Positions 38,430 to 47,006 of a stretch of DNA of 51,630 bases are shown here, in pieces. The DNA comes from Acidobacteriota bacterium (GTDB taxonomy: Bacteria; Acidobacteriota; Blastocatellia; Pyrinomonadales; Pyrinomonadaceae). How positions within the stretch are numbered: the stretch's first letter is position 1; each line of letters starts with the position of its first letter. Under the pieces are notes generated by a model that saw only the letters and a program-made list of their open reading frames with translations, did not search any database and was not told where the DNA came from. The stretch is from positions 1 to 51,630 of the forward strand of contig JAFAVK010000075.1 of assembly GCA_019242475.1 (NCBI GenBank), written 5' to 3'. Made by a program: the position numbers and the translations under genes.

Positions 38430-39386
38430 TCAAGTCGGAGTCACATGCGGCGCCTGCGGGTTCGGGTTCTCGCGGGCGGTATATTGCCTCATCTCCGGGT
38501 CAGCTTTGAGCAGGCCCGTGCGCCAGGTGAAGAGGGTGGCGACGACGAGGGCGAGCGTGCAAGCCGCGCCGCCCTCGATGCCGTAGGCGCCGCCGCCGAC
38601 CCACGCCGGCCCCGCGTCCGCGAAGCGCAGCAGTGGGTGGGGCGTGATGCCGGTGAGGCCGCTCACCGGCGAGCCCAGCAGCGCCCCCTGCACCCAGTTC
38701 CAGCCGAAGTGCAGGCCGAGCGGGAACCAGAGGCTCCGCGTGCGCCAGTAGGCCACGCAGAGCCACGCGCCCGCCAGCACCGTGTTCGCGAACGTGAAGC
38801 CCGGCACCACGTTCGGGTTCGCCAGGTGTACCAGCGCGAACGGCACCGACACGGGCAGGAGCGCCAGCCACACGGGCCACGAGCGCATCAGCGTCTGCAA
38901 AGGGTAACCGCGGAAGAGCATCTCCTCGGCCGCCGCGCCGAGCAGGAAGATGACGAACGAGCCGACGAGCGTCTTTGCAAATCCCGCCGTTAAGGCCGCT
39001 ACGGAAAAACGGTAGCCGCCCACCGCCGCGCCCACGAGCGCCGCCACGCAGACCGCCACGCCGCCGACGAGCGCCCCGAAGAGCGCGTCGTGCAGCCACC
39101 CTCTGTGCCGCGCCCAACCCAGCGAACGCCACGGCAAGTCTTCGAGCATCAGCGCGCAGCCCCACCCGATGAGCGCGGCCGGGATGAAGAGCAGGAACGA
39201 CTGGATGATGAAGCCCGGCGTGCCCTCGAAGATTAGCTTGTAGACCTTGGGCGGCAGCAGGAGCGCGGCGGCGAACTCCGTCACCATGAAGACGACGGTC
39301 ACGACGGCCACGTAGGCGGCGACGAAGAGGGCCAGTCGCCACACGCTCCGCAGACGCCCGGCGCCGTTGTAGAAGAAGTCGGTCAT
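38430..39386 (-). CDS. CPBP-family intramembrane metalloprotease
   Basis: A 318-residue polytopic membrane protein with seven or eight hydrophobic segments. Family motifs: EEMLFRGYPLQTL (motif 1, catalytic Glu-Glu and Arg, about 157-169), FALVHLANP (motif 2 His) and LGLHFGWNW (motif 3 His), which together form the metal site inside the membrane. Members include CAAX proteases and bacteriocin-immunity proteins; substrates are mostly unknown. The ATG at 39386 (MTDFFY) was chosen over a GTG two codons upstream, because GGGTG lies closer. The C-terminal tail is Pro/Glu-rich. Convergent with citrate synthase, divergent from the NtrY-like kinase. Confidence 0.88.
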   Translation of the reverse strand: MTDFFYNGAGRLRSVWRLALFVAAYVAVVTVVFMVTEFAAALLLPPKVYKLIFEGTPGFIIQSFLLFIPAALIGWGCALMLEDLPWRSLGWARHRGWLHDALFGALVGGVAVCVAALVGAAVGGYRFSVAALTAGFAKTLVGSFVIFLLGAAAEEMLFRGYPLQTLMRSWPVWLALLPVSVPFALVHLANPNVVPGFTFANTVLAGAWLCVAYWRTRSLWFPLGLHFGWNWVQGALLGSPVSGLTGITPHPLLRFADAGPAWVGGGAYGIEGGAACTLALVVATLFTWRTGLLKADPEMRQYTARENPNPQAPHVTPT

Positions 39387-39508
39387 GCTCACCCGGAAGC
39401 TTTCGTCGGATTGAAGGGCCGGCCCAATATAACCGAAAGCGAGACGGGAAGACGAGAATGCCGAGGCGCCGCGCCGCGTGGTAAACTCCCGCGCGGACTG
39501 GGAAAGGC

Positions 39509-41860
39509 ATGAATGAGAAGGGAAGAGTTTTGACGGAAGAGAAGAGTTCGCCGTCGCGGCGGCGCGGGGCGCCGTGGCTCTTCGGCGGGCTGACGCTCGT
39601 GCTGCTGACGGTGCTCGTCTCGCTCCAGCTCTTCGGGCTGTGGGAGATTTTCACGCCCGACACGGCGCGCGACACGCTGCTCATCTACGCGCTCTCGACG
39701 CTGAACTTCGTCGCCTTCTTCCTCTTCAGCTTCATCTTCATCCGCAGCCTCCTCAAGCTCCGGCGCGAGCGGCGCGCCTCGCTGCTCGGCTCGAAGATCA
39801 AGACGCGGCTCGTCGTCTACTTCATCGCCGTCTCGCTGCTGCCCATCACGGGCATGGCGCTCTTCTCCTACATGTTCTTCAACCGCTCGATGGAGAAGTT
39901 CTTCAGCTTCTTCCCCGGCGACGTGGTGCGGCAGGCGCGGCTCGCCGAGGACGAGGACGCGCTCCAGCAGACCGAGCATTTGCAAAATGTCACGCTCGCC
40001 GCCGCGGGCGCGCTGGCCTTGAAGAGCCCCGAGGAGTTGCAGGCGAAACTCTTCGCGCTCGTCAACGACGCCGGCCTCGCGCGGGCGACGGTCTTCTCGG
40101 CCGAGGGCGTCGCGGAGGCCGACGTGAAGGCAGAGGGGAGCGGCGTCTCGGACGCGGAGTTCGCGGAGGCGCTGAGGAAGGCCGGCGAGGCGGAGGGCGT
40201 CGTCACCGTCAAGGCGGCCTCGGGCCTGCTCGACGGGGTCATCGCGCCGGCCGGCGAGTCGTCCCGCAGGTTCTTCACGGCGCGCCTGCGCCGGGGCGAC
40301 GCGAGCCTCATGCGTCTGGTCGCCAGCGCGCAGACCTTCGAGGACTTCCGGCGCAACCAGCGGAAGGTGCGCGTGCTCGGCGTGACGACGCTCGGGCTCC
40401 TGACCCTGATGCTCCTCTTCGCCTCGACGTGGAGCGCGATTCACCTGGCGCGCGGCATCGGCACGCCCATCCGCGCGCTGGCCGAGGCGGCGAAGGAGGT
40501 CGCCGCCGGCAACCTCACGCACCACGTCGAGGCCATCACCGACGACGAGCTGGCCGTCCTCGCCGACGCCTTCAACGACATGACGGCGCAGCTGGCCGAG
40601 AACCGCGCGCGGCTCGAAGCCAACGCCGCCGAGCTGGGGGAGAAGAACCTCGCGCTCGAAGAGCGGCGCCACTACATCGAGACGGTCTTGCAGACGGTCT
40701 CGACCGGCGTCATCTCGCTCGACGAGGAGAACCGCGTCACGACCATCAACGCCGCCGCGCTCGTCATGCTCCGCCTCGAACAGGCCCCGGCGCCGGCGAC
40801 GCCGCTCGCGGAGGTCGTCAGCGCCGGCGACCTCGACGTGCTCGAACGCGTCCTCTTCCGCGCGCGCGCACGCGGCCGCGCGACCGAGCAGATGGAGCTT
40901 GCGCGCGCCGCGGCGCAGGAGCCGAACGGCAACGGCACGGGGAACGCAAGCAACGGCGGCGGCGGGAACGGCGGGGTCACGGCGGCCGGCGTCGTCCCCG
41001 TCGCGCTCACGGCGACGGCGCTCGCGCCCCGCGAGGGCGGGGGGCGCCGCGGCGTCGTGCTCGTCATCGAAGACCTGTCCGAGCTGCTCGCGGCGCAGCG
41101 CGCGGCCGCGTGGAGCGAGGTCGCGCGCCGCCTCGCGCACGAGATCAAGAACCCGCTCACGCCCATCCAACTCTCGGCCGAGCGCATCGCGCGCAACTTC
41201 CGCCGGGCGTCGGTTGATGAGAGTGGTGCTGCTTCGACCCGGCCTGTCAACGGGCACGGGGACGAGCGCGTGCGCGTGGCGCGCGTCGTCGAGGAGTGCA
41301 CGACGACCATCAGCCGCGAGGTCGAGGGCTTGAAGTCGATGGTGGACGAGTTCACACGCTTCGCGCGCCTGCCGCACGCGCGTTTGGAGCCCGCCGACCT
41401 CAACGAAGTCGTCCGTCAGGCCGTCTCGCTCTACCGCGAGCGGCTGGAAGATGTGCGGATGGACGTGCTGCTCGCGCCGACTCTGCCGGGCGCGCTGCTC
41501 GACACGGAACAGATCAGGCGCGTCTTCGTCAACCTCATCGACAACTCGGTGGAGGCGCTGGCGACGGCCGAAGGCGAGCGGCGCATCACGGTCGCCACCG
41601 CGCACGACCCCGCGCGCGGCCTGCTCATCGCCGAGGTCGCCGACACCGGCCACGGCATCGGGCGCCACGACTTCGCGCGCCTCTTCCAGCCCTACTTCTC
41701 GACGCGGGGGCGCGGGACGGGGCTCGGGTTAGCCATCGTCCACCGCATCATGACCGAGCACGGCGGCCGCATCCGCGCCGAGTCGAACCGCCCGCGCGGC
41801 GCGCGGATGATTATTGAAATGCCGGTTGCCGACGAGGCGCACCAGAGGGCTCAGACATGA
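39509..41860 (+). CDS. ntrY: NtrY-like membrane sensor histidine kinase
   Basis: A 783-residue kinase. Hydrophobic helices at about 23-43, 60-82, 103-125 and 290-308 enclose a periplasmic segment of about 165 residues. HAMP (about 310-365) and PAS (about 390-530) follow; the PAS region carries a low-complexity Gly/Asn insert (NGNGTGNASNGGGGNGG). HisKA holds the phospho-acceptor His in VARRLAHEIKNPLTPIQL (about 544). HATPase_c has the N box NLIDNS (about 675), DTGHGIG (about 713) and GTGLGLAI. This layout matches NtrY, the partner of NtrX, linked to nitrogen and redox control in other bacteria. The stop overlaps the next gene (ATGA). Start choice is slightly uncertain. Confidence 0.9.
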   Translation: MNEKGRVLTEEKSSPSRRRGAPWLFGGLTLVLLTVLVSLQLFGLWEIFTPDTARDTLLIYALSTLNFVAFFLFSFIFIRSLLKLRRERRASLLGSKIKTRLVVYFIAVSLLPITGMALFSYMFFNRSMEKFFSFFPGDVVRQARLAEDEDALQQTEHLQNVTLAAAGALALKSPEELQAKLFALVNDAGLARATVFSAEGVAEADVKAEGSGVSDAEFAEALRKAGEAEGVVTVKAASGLLDGVIAPAGESSRRFFTARLRRGDASLMRLVASAQTFEDFRRNQRKVRVLGVTTLGLLTLMLLFASTWSAIHLARGIGTPIRALAEAAKEVAAGNLTHHVEAITDDELAVLADAFNDMTAQLAENRARLEANAAELGEKNLALEERRHYIETVLQTVSTGVISLDEENRVTTINAAALVMLRLEQAPAPATPLAEVVSAGDLDVLERVLFRARARGRATEQMELARAAAQEPNGNGTGNASNGGGGNGGVTAAGVVPVALTATALAPREGGGRRGVVLVIEDLSELLAAQRAAAWSEVARRLAHEIKNPLTPIQLSAERIARNFRRASVDESGAASTRPVNGHGDERVRVARVVEECTTTISREVEGLKSMVDEFTRFARLPHARLEPADLNEVVRQAVSLYRERLEDVRMDVLLAPTLPGALLDTEQIRRVFVNLIDNSVEALATAEGERRITVATAHDPARGLLIAEVADTGHGIGRHDFARLFQPYFSTRGRGTGLGLAIVHRIMTEHGGRIRAESNRPRGARMIIEMPVADEAHQRAQT

Positions 41861-42048
41861 ACGCAGGGATTGTCGTTCTCAGTTGCATCGGCACGCTGAT
41901 AGTGATCCTGAACAAGCCCATCGGCGAGGGCTTGTACCACGCCGGGCAGGCGTTGGGTGACAGAGATTTCGACGTCTGGACATACCGCGGGCCGGTCATC
42001 TTCCTCGGAATTTTCCTGACGTGCCTTTCTTTTGCCGTTTATGACTGA
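41857..42048 (+). CDS. 63-residue two-helix membrane protein between kinase and regulator
   Basis: The ATG (41857-41859) overlaps the kinase stop as ATGA, and the TGA (42046-42048) overlaps the ATG of the regulator as ATGACTGA, so it is tightly woven into the operon. It has two hydrophobic helices (about 4-20, VVLSCIGTLIVIL, and 45-61, PVIFLGIFLTCLSFAV) joined by a 24-residue polar loop (NKPIGEGLYHAGQALGDRDFDVWTYRG). I recognise no family. The position suggests a small accessory subunit that modulates the NtrY-like kinase, but this is inference. It is short, and similar length ORFs arise by chance, though the double overlap argues against that. Confidence 0.65.
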   Translation: MNAGIVVLSCIGTLIVILNKPIGEGLYHAGQALGDRDFDVWTYRGPVIFLGIFLTCLSFAVYD

Positions 42049-43414
42049 GACGGTGCTCATCGTTGACGACGAGCGCGGGATACGCGAGACGCTGCGCGCA
42101 GTGCTCGAAGACGAGGGCTTCGAGTGCGAGGCCGTCGGGTCGGGCGAGGAGTGTCTGGAGGCGGCCGGGCGGCGCTCGTTCGGGTGCGTGCTTTTGGACG
42201 TGTGGCTGCCCGGCCTGGACGGGCTGGAGACCTTAGCGCGGATGCGCGAGCAGGGCGCGGACGCGGCCGTCGTCATGATCTCGGGGCACGCCACCATCGA
42301 GACGGCCGTGCGCGCGACCAAGCTCGGCGCCTTCGACTTCGTCGAGAAGCCCCTCTCCATCGAGAAGACCGTGCTCACCGTGCGCAACGCGCTCCGGCAG
42401 CGCGGGCTCGAACGGGTGAACGCGGCCCTGAGCGAAGAGCTGCGCGACGAGTGGGCGATGGTCGGCCAGTCGGTGGCGATGCGCGCGCTGCGCAAGCAGA
42501 TCGAGCTGGTCGCGCCGACCGACGGGCGCGTGCTCATCTACGGCGAGTCGGGGACGGGCAAAGAGCTGGTGGCGCGCGCGATCCACGCGCGCTCCCTGCG
42601 CGCCTCGGCGCCGTTCGTCGAGTTGAACTGCTCGGCCGTGCCGGAGGAGCTGATCGAGTCGGAGCTGTTCGGCCACGCGCGCGGCGCCTTCACGGGCGCG
42701 ACCGCACCGAAGCGCGGCAAGTTCGAGGCGGCCGACGGCGCGACGCTCTTCTTAGATGAAGTAGGTGACATGAGCCCGCGGATGCAGGCCAAGGTCTTGC
42801 GCGTGCTCGAAGAGCAGCGCTTCGAGCCGGTCGGCTCGACCACCTCGATGCGGGTGGACGTGCGCGTGCTCGCGGCGACGAACAAGCGGCTCGAAGTCGA
42901 AATCGAGCGGGGCCACTTCCGCGCCGACCTCCTCTTCCGCCTCAACGTCATCCCCTTCGAGGTGCCGCCCCTGCGCGAGCGCGCCGAGGACATCCCGCTC
43001 CTCGTCGAACACTTCAACCAGAAGTTCTCGCTCTCCTACAACAAGCGCCCCAAGCGCTTCGACGCGGACGCGGTCGAGGCGCTGCGCGCCTACCCTTGGC
43101 CCGGCAACGTGCGCGAGCTGCGCAACACGGTCGAGCGCGTCGTCATCATGCACACGGGCGCGCGCGTCGCGGCCCCAGACCTCCCGCCGCTCGGCGGCGA
43201 GGAGCCGCCCGCCGCCGTCCCGCGCTTCTCCTCCTTCCGCGACGCCAGCGAGGCGCACCAGCGCGACTTCATCCGCGCCCGCCTCGCCGAGGCCGAGGGC
43301 AACGTCTCGCGCGCCGCCGAGCTGATGGGCATGGATCGCAGCCATCTTTACCGCCGCATGAAGGCCCTCGGCATCAACGTCCGCGAGGAGCGCGCCGGCA
43401 CGGGGCAGGCGTAG
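42041..43414 (+). CDS. ntrX: NtrX-like sigma54-dependent response regulator
   Basis: A 457-residue protein starting at the ATG 42041, overlapping the small gene by 8 bp. Receiver domain 1-120 with acidic pair Asp9-Asp10, phospho-acceptor Asp53 (LLDVWLPG) and the Lys of FVEKPLS. AAA+ sigma54-activator domain: Walker A GESGTGKE (about 167), GAFTGA loop (about 215) that contacts sigma54, and LFLDEVGDMSP (Walker B). The C-terminal Fis-type helix-turn-helix is NVSRAAELMGMDRSHLYRRMKAL (about 420-445). It should act with sigma54 on promoters with TGGC/TGC elements, under the NtrY-like kinase. Targets are not identifiable from this window. Confidence 0.93.
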   Translation: MTETVLIVDDERGIRETLRAVLEDEGFECEAVGSGEECLEAAGRRSFGCVLLDVWLPGLDGLETLARMREQGADAAVVMISGHATIETAVRATKLGAFDFVEKPLSIEKTVLTVRNALRQRGLERVNAALSEELRDEWAMVGQSVAMRALRKQIELVAPTDGRVLIYGESGTGKELVARAIHARSLRASAPFVELNCSAVPEELIESELFGHARGAFTGATAPKRGKFEAADGATLFLDEVGDMSPRMQAKVLRVLEEQRFEPVGSTTSMRVDVRVLAATNKRLEVEIERGHFRADLLFRLNVIPFEVPPLRERAEDIPLLVEHFNQKFSLSYNKRPKRFDADAVEALRAYPWPGNVRELRNTVERVVIMHTGARVAAPDLPPLGGEEPPAAVPRFSSFRDASEAHQRDFIRARLAEAEGNVSRAAELMGMDRSHLYRRMKALGINVREERAGTGQA

Positions 43415-43473
43415 GCACGCCCCGCCCTCTGTCGAGACCCGCGGATTGTTTAAGGGGAAGCGGGGACGTTCGG

Positions 43474-44253
43474 TCAGATTCCACGCCGGAAGGCTTCGGC
43501 CACCCTGATGACTTTAAACCCGGACGGCGACTTCGGCGCGCGCGAAATGAAGGGCGCACTTCTGAGGTCTTTAACCCGCTCGAAGTAGAAGACGCCGCCC
43601 CCGTCCCCGGCCATCACGTCGCCCAGCGCGTTGACCGCTTCGCGAAAGTGACGCCTGTCGCGTTCGGCCGGCAGCAGCGTGAAGCTGTAGACGCCGATCA
43701 CGCCGTGGGCCACGCACGTCTGGCAGACGCCGATGACCGCGTCGCGCCGCGTCAGAAACCAGTGGCGGACAGTGTTGGCACAGAACGCTATCCGCCAGCG
43801 CCCGCGATCTAACACCCTCTCCTCGGCCACATGCCCGAAACCGAGAGAGTAGACTGACGCCCAGTAGTCGGCCTGCTCCAAAGTCGCGGGGCGGATCAAG
43901 ACCTCGCCAGGCGCGCCCCCGCGCTTCCACTCCCCGGCGGTCACGTAGCTCACCGAAGTTTTGAGGTAGCCTAGAAGTTTCAGGAGTTGCCCCAGCCCCG
44001 GGCTGGCGGCCTTCTTATCGACGTAGACGTTCTGTCGGTCGGGACAATCCGTCCGGCCCTCGGTGTGTTCGCGGAAAGCTTTGTACGATTCTTCCGGGCC
44101 GCCGAAGAGTAGCAAGGCGCTGTAGTCTTTCAGTTCCGGGTGGTAGACGTGAACAACGTTTCCCTCGCGCTTCACGCGGCAGCCGAAACTTTGCAGCCAG
44201 ACAAGGTTGTTGTCCAGAGTCCTTTGGCGCAGGTCTTCGAGTTCCGCGAACAT
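43474..44253 (-). CDS. GNAT-like acetyltransferase-fold protein
   Basis: A 259-residue protein from the ATG at 44253; a TTG at 44277 is an alternative. The C-terminal half (about 120-240) looks like a GNAT fold: EVLIRPATLEQADYWASVYSLGFGHV, RDAVIGVCQTCVAHGVIGVYSF, then FREAVNALGDVMAGDGGGVFYFERV. The first half is divergent (VWLQSFGCRVKREGNVVHVYHPELKDY). The residues that bind the CoA pyrophosphate are not clear-cut, so the acyl donor and acceptor cannot be named. It is the last gene of a four-gene operon with another GNAT-like protein, a phosphoesterase and a spermidine-synthase-like enzyme. An aminoacyl or acyl transfer to a small molecule is possible but unproven. Confidence 0.6.
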   Translation of the reverse strand: MFAELEDLRQRTLDNNLVWLQSFGCRVKREGNVVHVYHPELKDYSALLLFGGPEESYKAFREHTEGRTDCPDRQNVYVDKKAASPGLGQLLKLLGYLKTSVSYVTAGEWKRGGAPGEVLIRPATLEQADYWASVYSLGFGHVAEERVLDRGRWRIAFCANTVRHWFLTRRDAVIGVCQTCVAHGVIGVYSFTLLPAERDRRHFREAVNALGDVMAGDGGGVFYFERVKDLRSAPFISRAPKSPSGFKVIRVAEAFRRGI

Positions 44254-44284
44254 CGGTTTTGCGATCCGTCCCGCCAACCCCCCG

Positions 44285-45172
44285 CTAGAGGCCGAGGAGG
44301 CGGGGGCCCCACGAGATGTATTTCCTTCGCCCGAGGTGCCCGCGCGCCCAGACCGAGCAGTGGTAGGGCGGGACGAGCGGGACGGCGCCCCACTTCAGTT
44401 TAAAACCGTAGTGGCCGCGTGTGGGGCTGGCCCCAACGTTAACATACCTCGCCCCCCTCCGGCGCGCCTGCGCCACCATCCCCTGGTACAGGAGGTCGGA
44501 GACCCCCGCTGTCACGTGGTCGTGGAACAGGAACACCCCGACCGCGGTGTCTTCGAACGGCTGGTGCATCAGGATGAAACCGGCCAGGCGCCGCCCCGCC
44601 CACGCCTCGATGATGTCAACGCGCCGGGAGCGGAGCACGGCCGGGATAATAAACGAGACGTCGGCCAGGAAGGAAGTGAGAGGCCGAAGGCCGTAAAACC
44701 TCTCGACGAGTCCGAAGTGCTGGGCCGAGGCCACCCCCCCGGCGCGGGAGCCGAGCCGCAGTCCGGTCGCCCGCGCGGCGCGGCACAGGCGCCGGGCGCG
44801 CCCCTCGAACTCGGGGTCGGCGCAGTCGATGAACAGCTCGGCCGAGATGGCCGGGCGGTGTCCCTCGTAGACGAGGCGGAGTCCGGAGCCTCGGCCCAGG
44901 AGTTTCTTGTCGGGGCGGGGCCCCAGGAACAGGAGCGCCTCGGCCCCGCGCTCCACGGCCCATCTCTCCGCCAACGCGCGGAGCGACTCCTTCGAAAGCG
45001 GGGCCGAATCCCGCAGGGGGAAGCCGCTCAAGGTGACCATCCTCCCGTCGAAGTAGGCCAGCGCCCCCTCTTCGTAGAACGGTTCGCCCGCCGAGAGCGA
45101 CGTGAGCCAGTAGTCGTGAAGCGTGGCGAAGCCCAGCCTCCTGATCGCGCTGGCATCCTTTGGCTTAAGCAT
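44285..45172 (-). CDS. GNAT/DUF2156- or FemAB-like transferase
   Basis: A 295-residue protein. The N-terminal half is unassigned (LGFATLHDYWLTSLSAGEPFYEEGALAYFDG). The second half (about 140-290) has the feel of a GNAT/FemAB-type fold that ends DLLYQGMVAQARRRGARYVNVGASPTRGHYGFKLKWGAVPLVPPYHCSVWAR. This last part, with ...GLxxFKxKWGA..., is characteristic of lipid-modifying or aminoacyl-transferring GNAT relatives (DUF2156/phosphatidylglycerol-lysyltransferase-type or FemAB). The acceptor is unknown. It starts 9 bp after the phosphoesterase stop; the downstream GNAT-like gene follows after 31 bp. No membrane helices are evident. Confidence 0.6.
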   Translation of the reverse strand: MLKPKDASAIRRLGFATLHDYWLTSLSAGEPFYEEGALAYFDGRMVTLSGFPLRDSAPLSKESLRALAERWAVERGAEALLFLGPRPDKKLLGRGSGLRLVYEGHRPAISAELFIDCADPEFEGRARRLCRAARATGLRLGSRAGGVASAQHFGLVERFYGLRPLTSFLADVSFIIPAVLRSRRVDIIEAWAGRRLAGFILMHQPFEDTAVGVFLFHDHVTAGVSDLLYQGMVAQARRRGARYVNVGASPTRGHYGFKLKWGAVPLVPPYHCSVWARGHLGRRKYISWGPRLLGL

Positions 45173-45181
45173 GGGCGGCCC

Positions 45182-47002
45182 TCACTGCGGCCCGAAGACA
45201 ATGAGGTAGGCGACCGGCTGCGGCTCCTCGATCTCGAACGAGTAGCGGTGCGTGACCCCGTAATTCTTGAAGGGCTCCGCCTCCCGCTCGGCCGCCTCAA
45301 GCTGTTTGACGCCGGAGCCGTCCTTCAGGGTCGGGGCGAAGTCCTTGATGCCGTAACCCCTGACCTTGGCCTGCGCCGGCTCCCAGGGGAGCGCGACGGT
45401 GTACTTCAAGCTCTCGGCGACGTAACCCAGGCTCTTGTCGGGTTGGTGGAAGTACATGAGGTTCATCCCGTCGAAGTCGTTCGGCTCCGAGTCGGTGGAC
45501 TGCCACTTGAACTTGAGCGTCACGTCGAAAGTGTCGCCGGGTAAAAGCTCCTTGCGCGGCCGGACGCGAATCACCTTGCGGTTCGGCTCGTCGGAGAGCA
45601 CCTTGTAGGTGACGGCCTCCCTCGTCTGGTTATCCACCGCGGCCAGCCCCATCTGCGCGACTTTCATCGCCGGGCTCCCGCTGATGATGAAGACCGGCCC
45701 CTCGGACGGCTCTTCGCCCACGACGCGCCCCGCGCGCCGGTACTCGGCGACGTAGAGCTGCTTGTCGGTCACCGCGACGTTGCACTCCAACTCGCTGTAA
45801 GAGTGTTGCGAGTCGAGGTCGTAGGCGGCGGCCGACCCGCCCTTCACGAGCTCCCGCATCGCCCAGTCCTCCACGGTCTCCTTCTCGTCCGGGGGGGTGA
45901 CGCGTACCTCCTCGATGGGCCGCAGCGGCAGCATGAAGTCCACCTCCTTGTTAAGCGCGAAGCCCGTGGTGCTGTAGTCGTAGCGGCGGACGCGCGCCTC
46001 GAAGGGGGTCAGGAGGTCGATGAGGTTGAAGGAGTTGTGGCTGTGGTTGACGCCCTGCGTGGCGGAGCCGGCCGCGACGATGTGCAGCCCGGCGCCGGGC
46101 GTGGCCGCGTAGTTGACCGTGCACTGGAAGGGCTCGTGCTGGTGGCCGTGCAGGATGAGGTGGAAGCCGTTCTGGTTCATGTACTGTAAGAACAGGGGGC
46201 CGTCCTTCATCCAGTCGTAGCCGCGGTTGTAGGCCGCGTCCTGTGACTGCGGCGCGCTGATCGGGTGGTGGTGCAGCAGCGCCAGCCGCACGGCGTGGGC
46301 GCACCGCTCCATCGTCTCCGCGTTCTGCAAGCAGACGTTGAGGGAGTTGAACTGCGCCGGCCCGATCCGCCCCTCGTTCGCCATCAGGCCGGGGTCGTTC
46401 GTGCTGTTGAAGAGGAAGAAGGCCGCGTCGCCCCAGGCCGCGCTGACGTAGAGCGGCGTCGCCGGGTCGGCGGCGGCGAACTTCTGCCCCTCGGCCCACG
46501 ACGTGTAGTTACTTAAGAGCGCGGGGACTTCGCCCTTCTCCATCTGCCTGAGTACCTCGGCGCTGAAGCGGTTCGGGTCTTTGGCGGTGATCTCGGTGGT
46601 GCGGTCGAACTTCGAGAGGAGCCACATCACCGCCTTGCCCCACGCGTTTTTCTTTACGTCCGCCGCCCGCTCGCTGAGCGCGTCGTGGTTCCCGGGGATG
46701 CAGAAGATGTGTTTCGCGTCGGCGGCCTCCTTCAAACTCGCCAGGTGTTTGGTGGCAAGCCCGAAGCTCTTCACGTCGCCGAAGTTGGTGATGTCACCCG
46801 TGACGACGATGACGTCGGGTTTGAGCGTGCGGAAGATGTTGACCAGCGCCAGCACCTTGTCGTCGCTGTGCCCGTCGGCCTCGACGGCGAAGCCGGCCCC
46901 GCCCGCGACCGTCTTGAAGAGCCACTGCAAGGCCGACAACTCGTCACTCTTGATGGAGGCGTCCTTGAGGTGCAGGTCGGAAATGTGAGCTATGCGTAGC
47001 AT
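45182..47002 (-). CDS. Metallophosphoesterase with large C-terminal domain
   Basis: A 606-residue protein. The N-terminal calcineurin-like fold (about 1-345) shows all family motifs: DLHL (Asp8-x-His10), TGDITN (about 67-72), PGNHD (about 102-106), LLHHHP and LHGHQH (about 285). It binds two metals and could hydrolyse phosphodiesters, nucleotides or lipids. An insertion (about 135-200) is variable. The C-terminal 250 residues (EVRVTPPDEKETVEDWAMREL... to ...YLIVFGPQ) form a beta-rich domain with no motif I can name. There is no signal peptide, so it is cytosolic. It begins 4 bp after the spermidine-synthase-like stop. Substrate unknown. Confidence 0.8.
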   Translation of the reverse strand: MLRIAHISDLHLKDASIKSDELSALQWLFKTVAGGAGFAVEADGHSDDKVLALVNIFRTLKPDVIVVTGDITNFGDVKSFGLATKHLASLKEAADAKHIFCIPGNHDALSERAADVKKNAWGKAVMWLLSKFDRTTEITAKDPNRFSAEVLRQMEKGEVPALLSNYTSWAEGQKFAAADPATPLYVSAAWGDAAFFLFNSTNDPGLMANEGRIGPAQFNSLNVCLQNAETMERCAHAVRLALLHHHPISAPQSQDAAYNRGYDWMKDGPLFLQYMNQNGFHLILHGHQHEPFQCTVNYAATPGAGLHIVAAGSATQGVNHSHNSFNLIDLLTPFEARVRRYDYSTTGFALNKEVDFMLPLRPIEEVRVTPPDEKETVEDWAMRELVKGGSAAAYDLDSQHSYSELECNVAVTDKQLYVAEYRRAGRVVGEEPSEGPVFIISGSPAMKVAQMGLAAVDNQTREAVTYKVLSDEPNRKVIRVRPRKELLPGDTFDVTLKFKWQSTDSEPNDFDGMNLMYFHQPDKSLGYVAESLKYTVALPWEPAQAKVRGYGIKDFAPTLKDGSGVKQLEAAEREAEPFKNYGVTHRYSFEIEEPQPVAYLIVFGPQ

Positions 47003-47006
47003 CGTC

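Noticed and set aside
39389..41668. 759-residue minus-strand frame opposite the NtrY-like kinase
   Set aside because: Antisense shadow; the kinase on the plus strand has all catalytic boxes.
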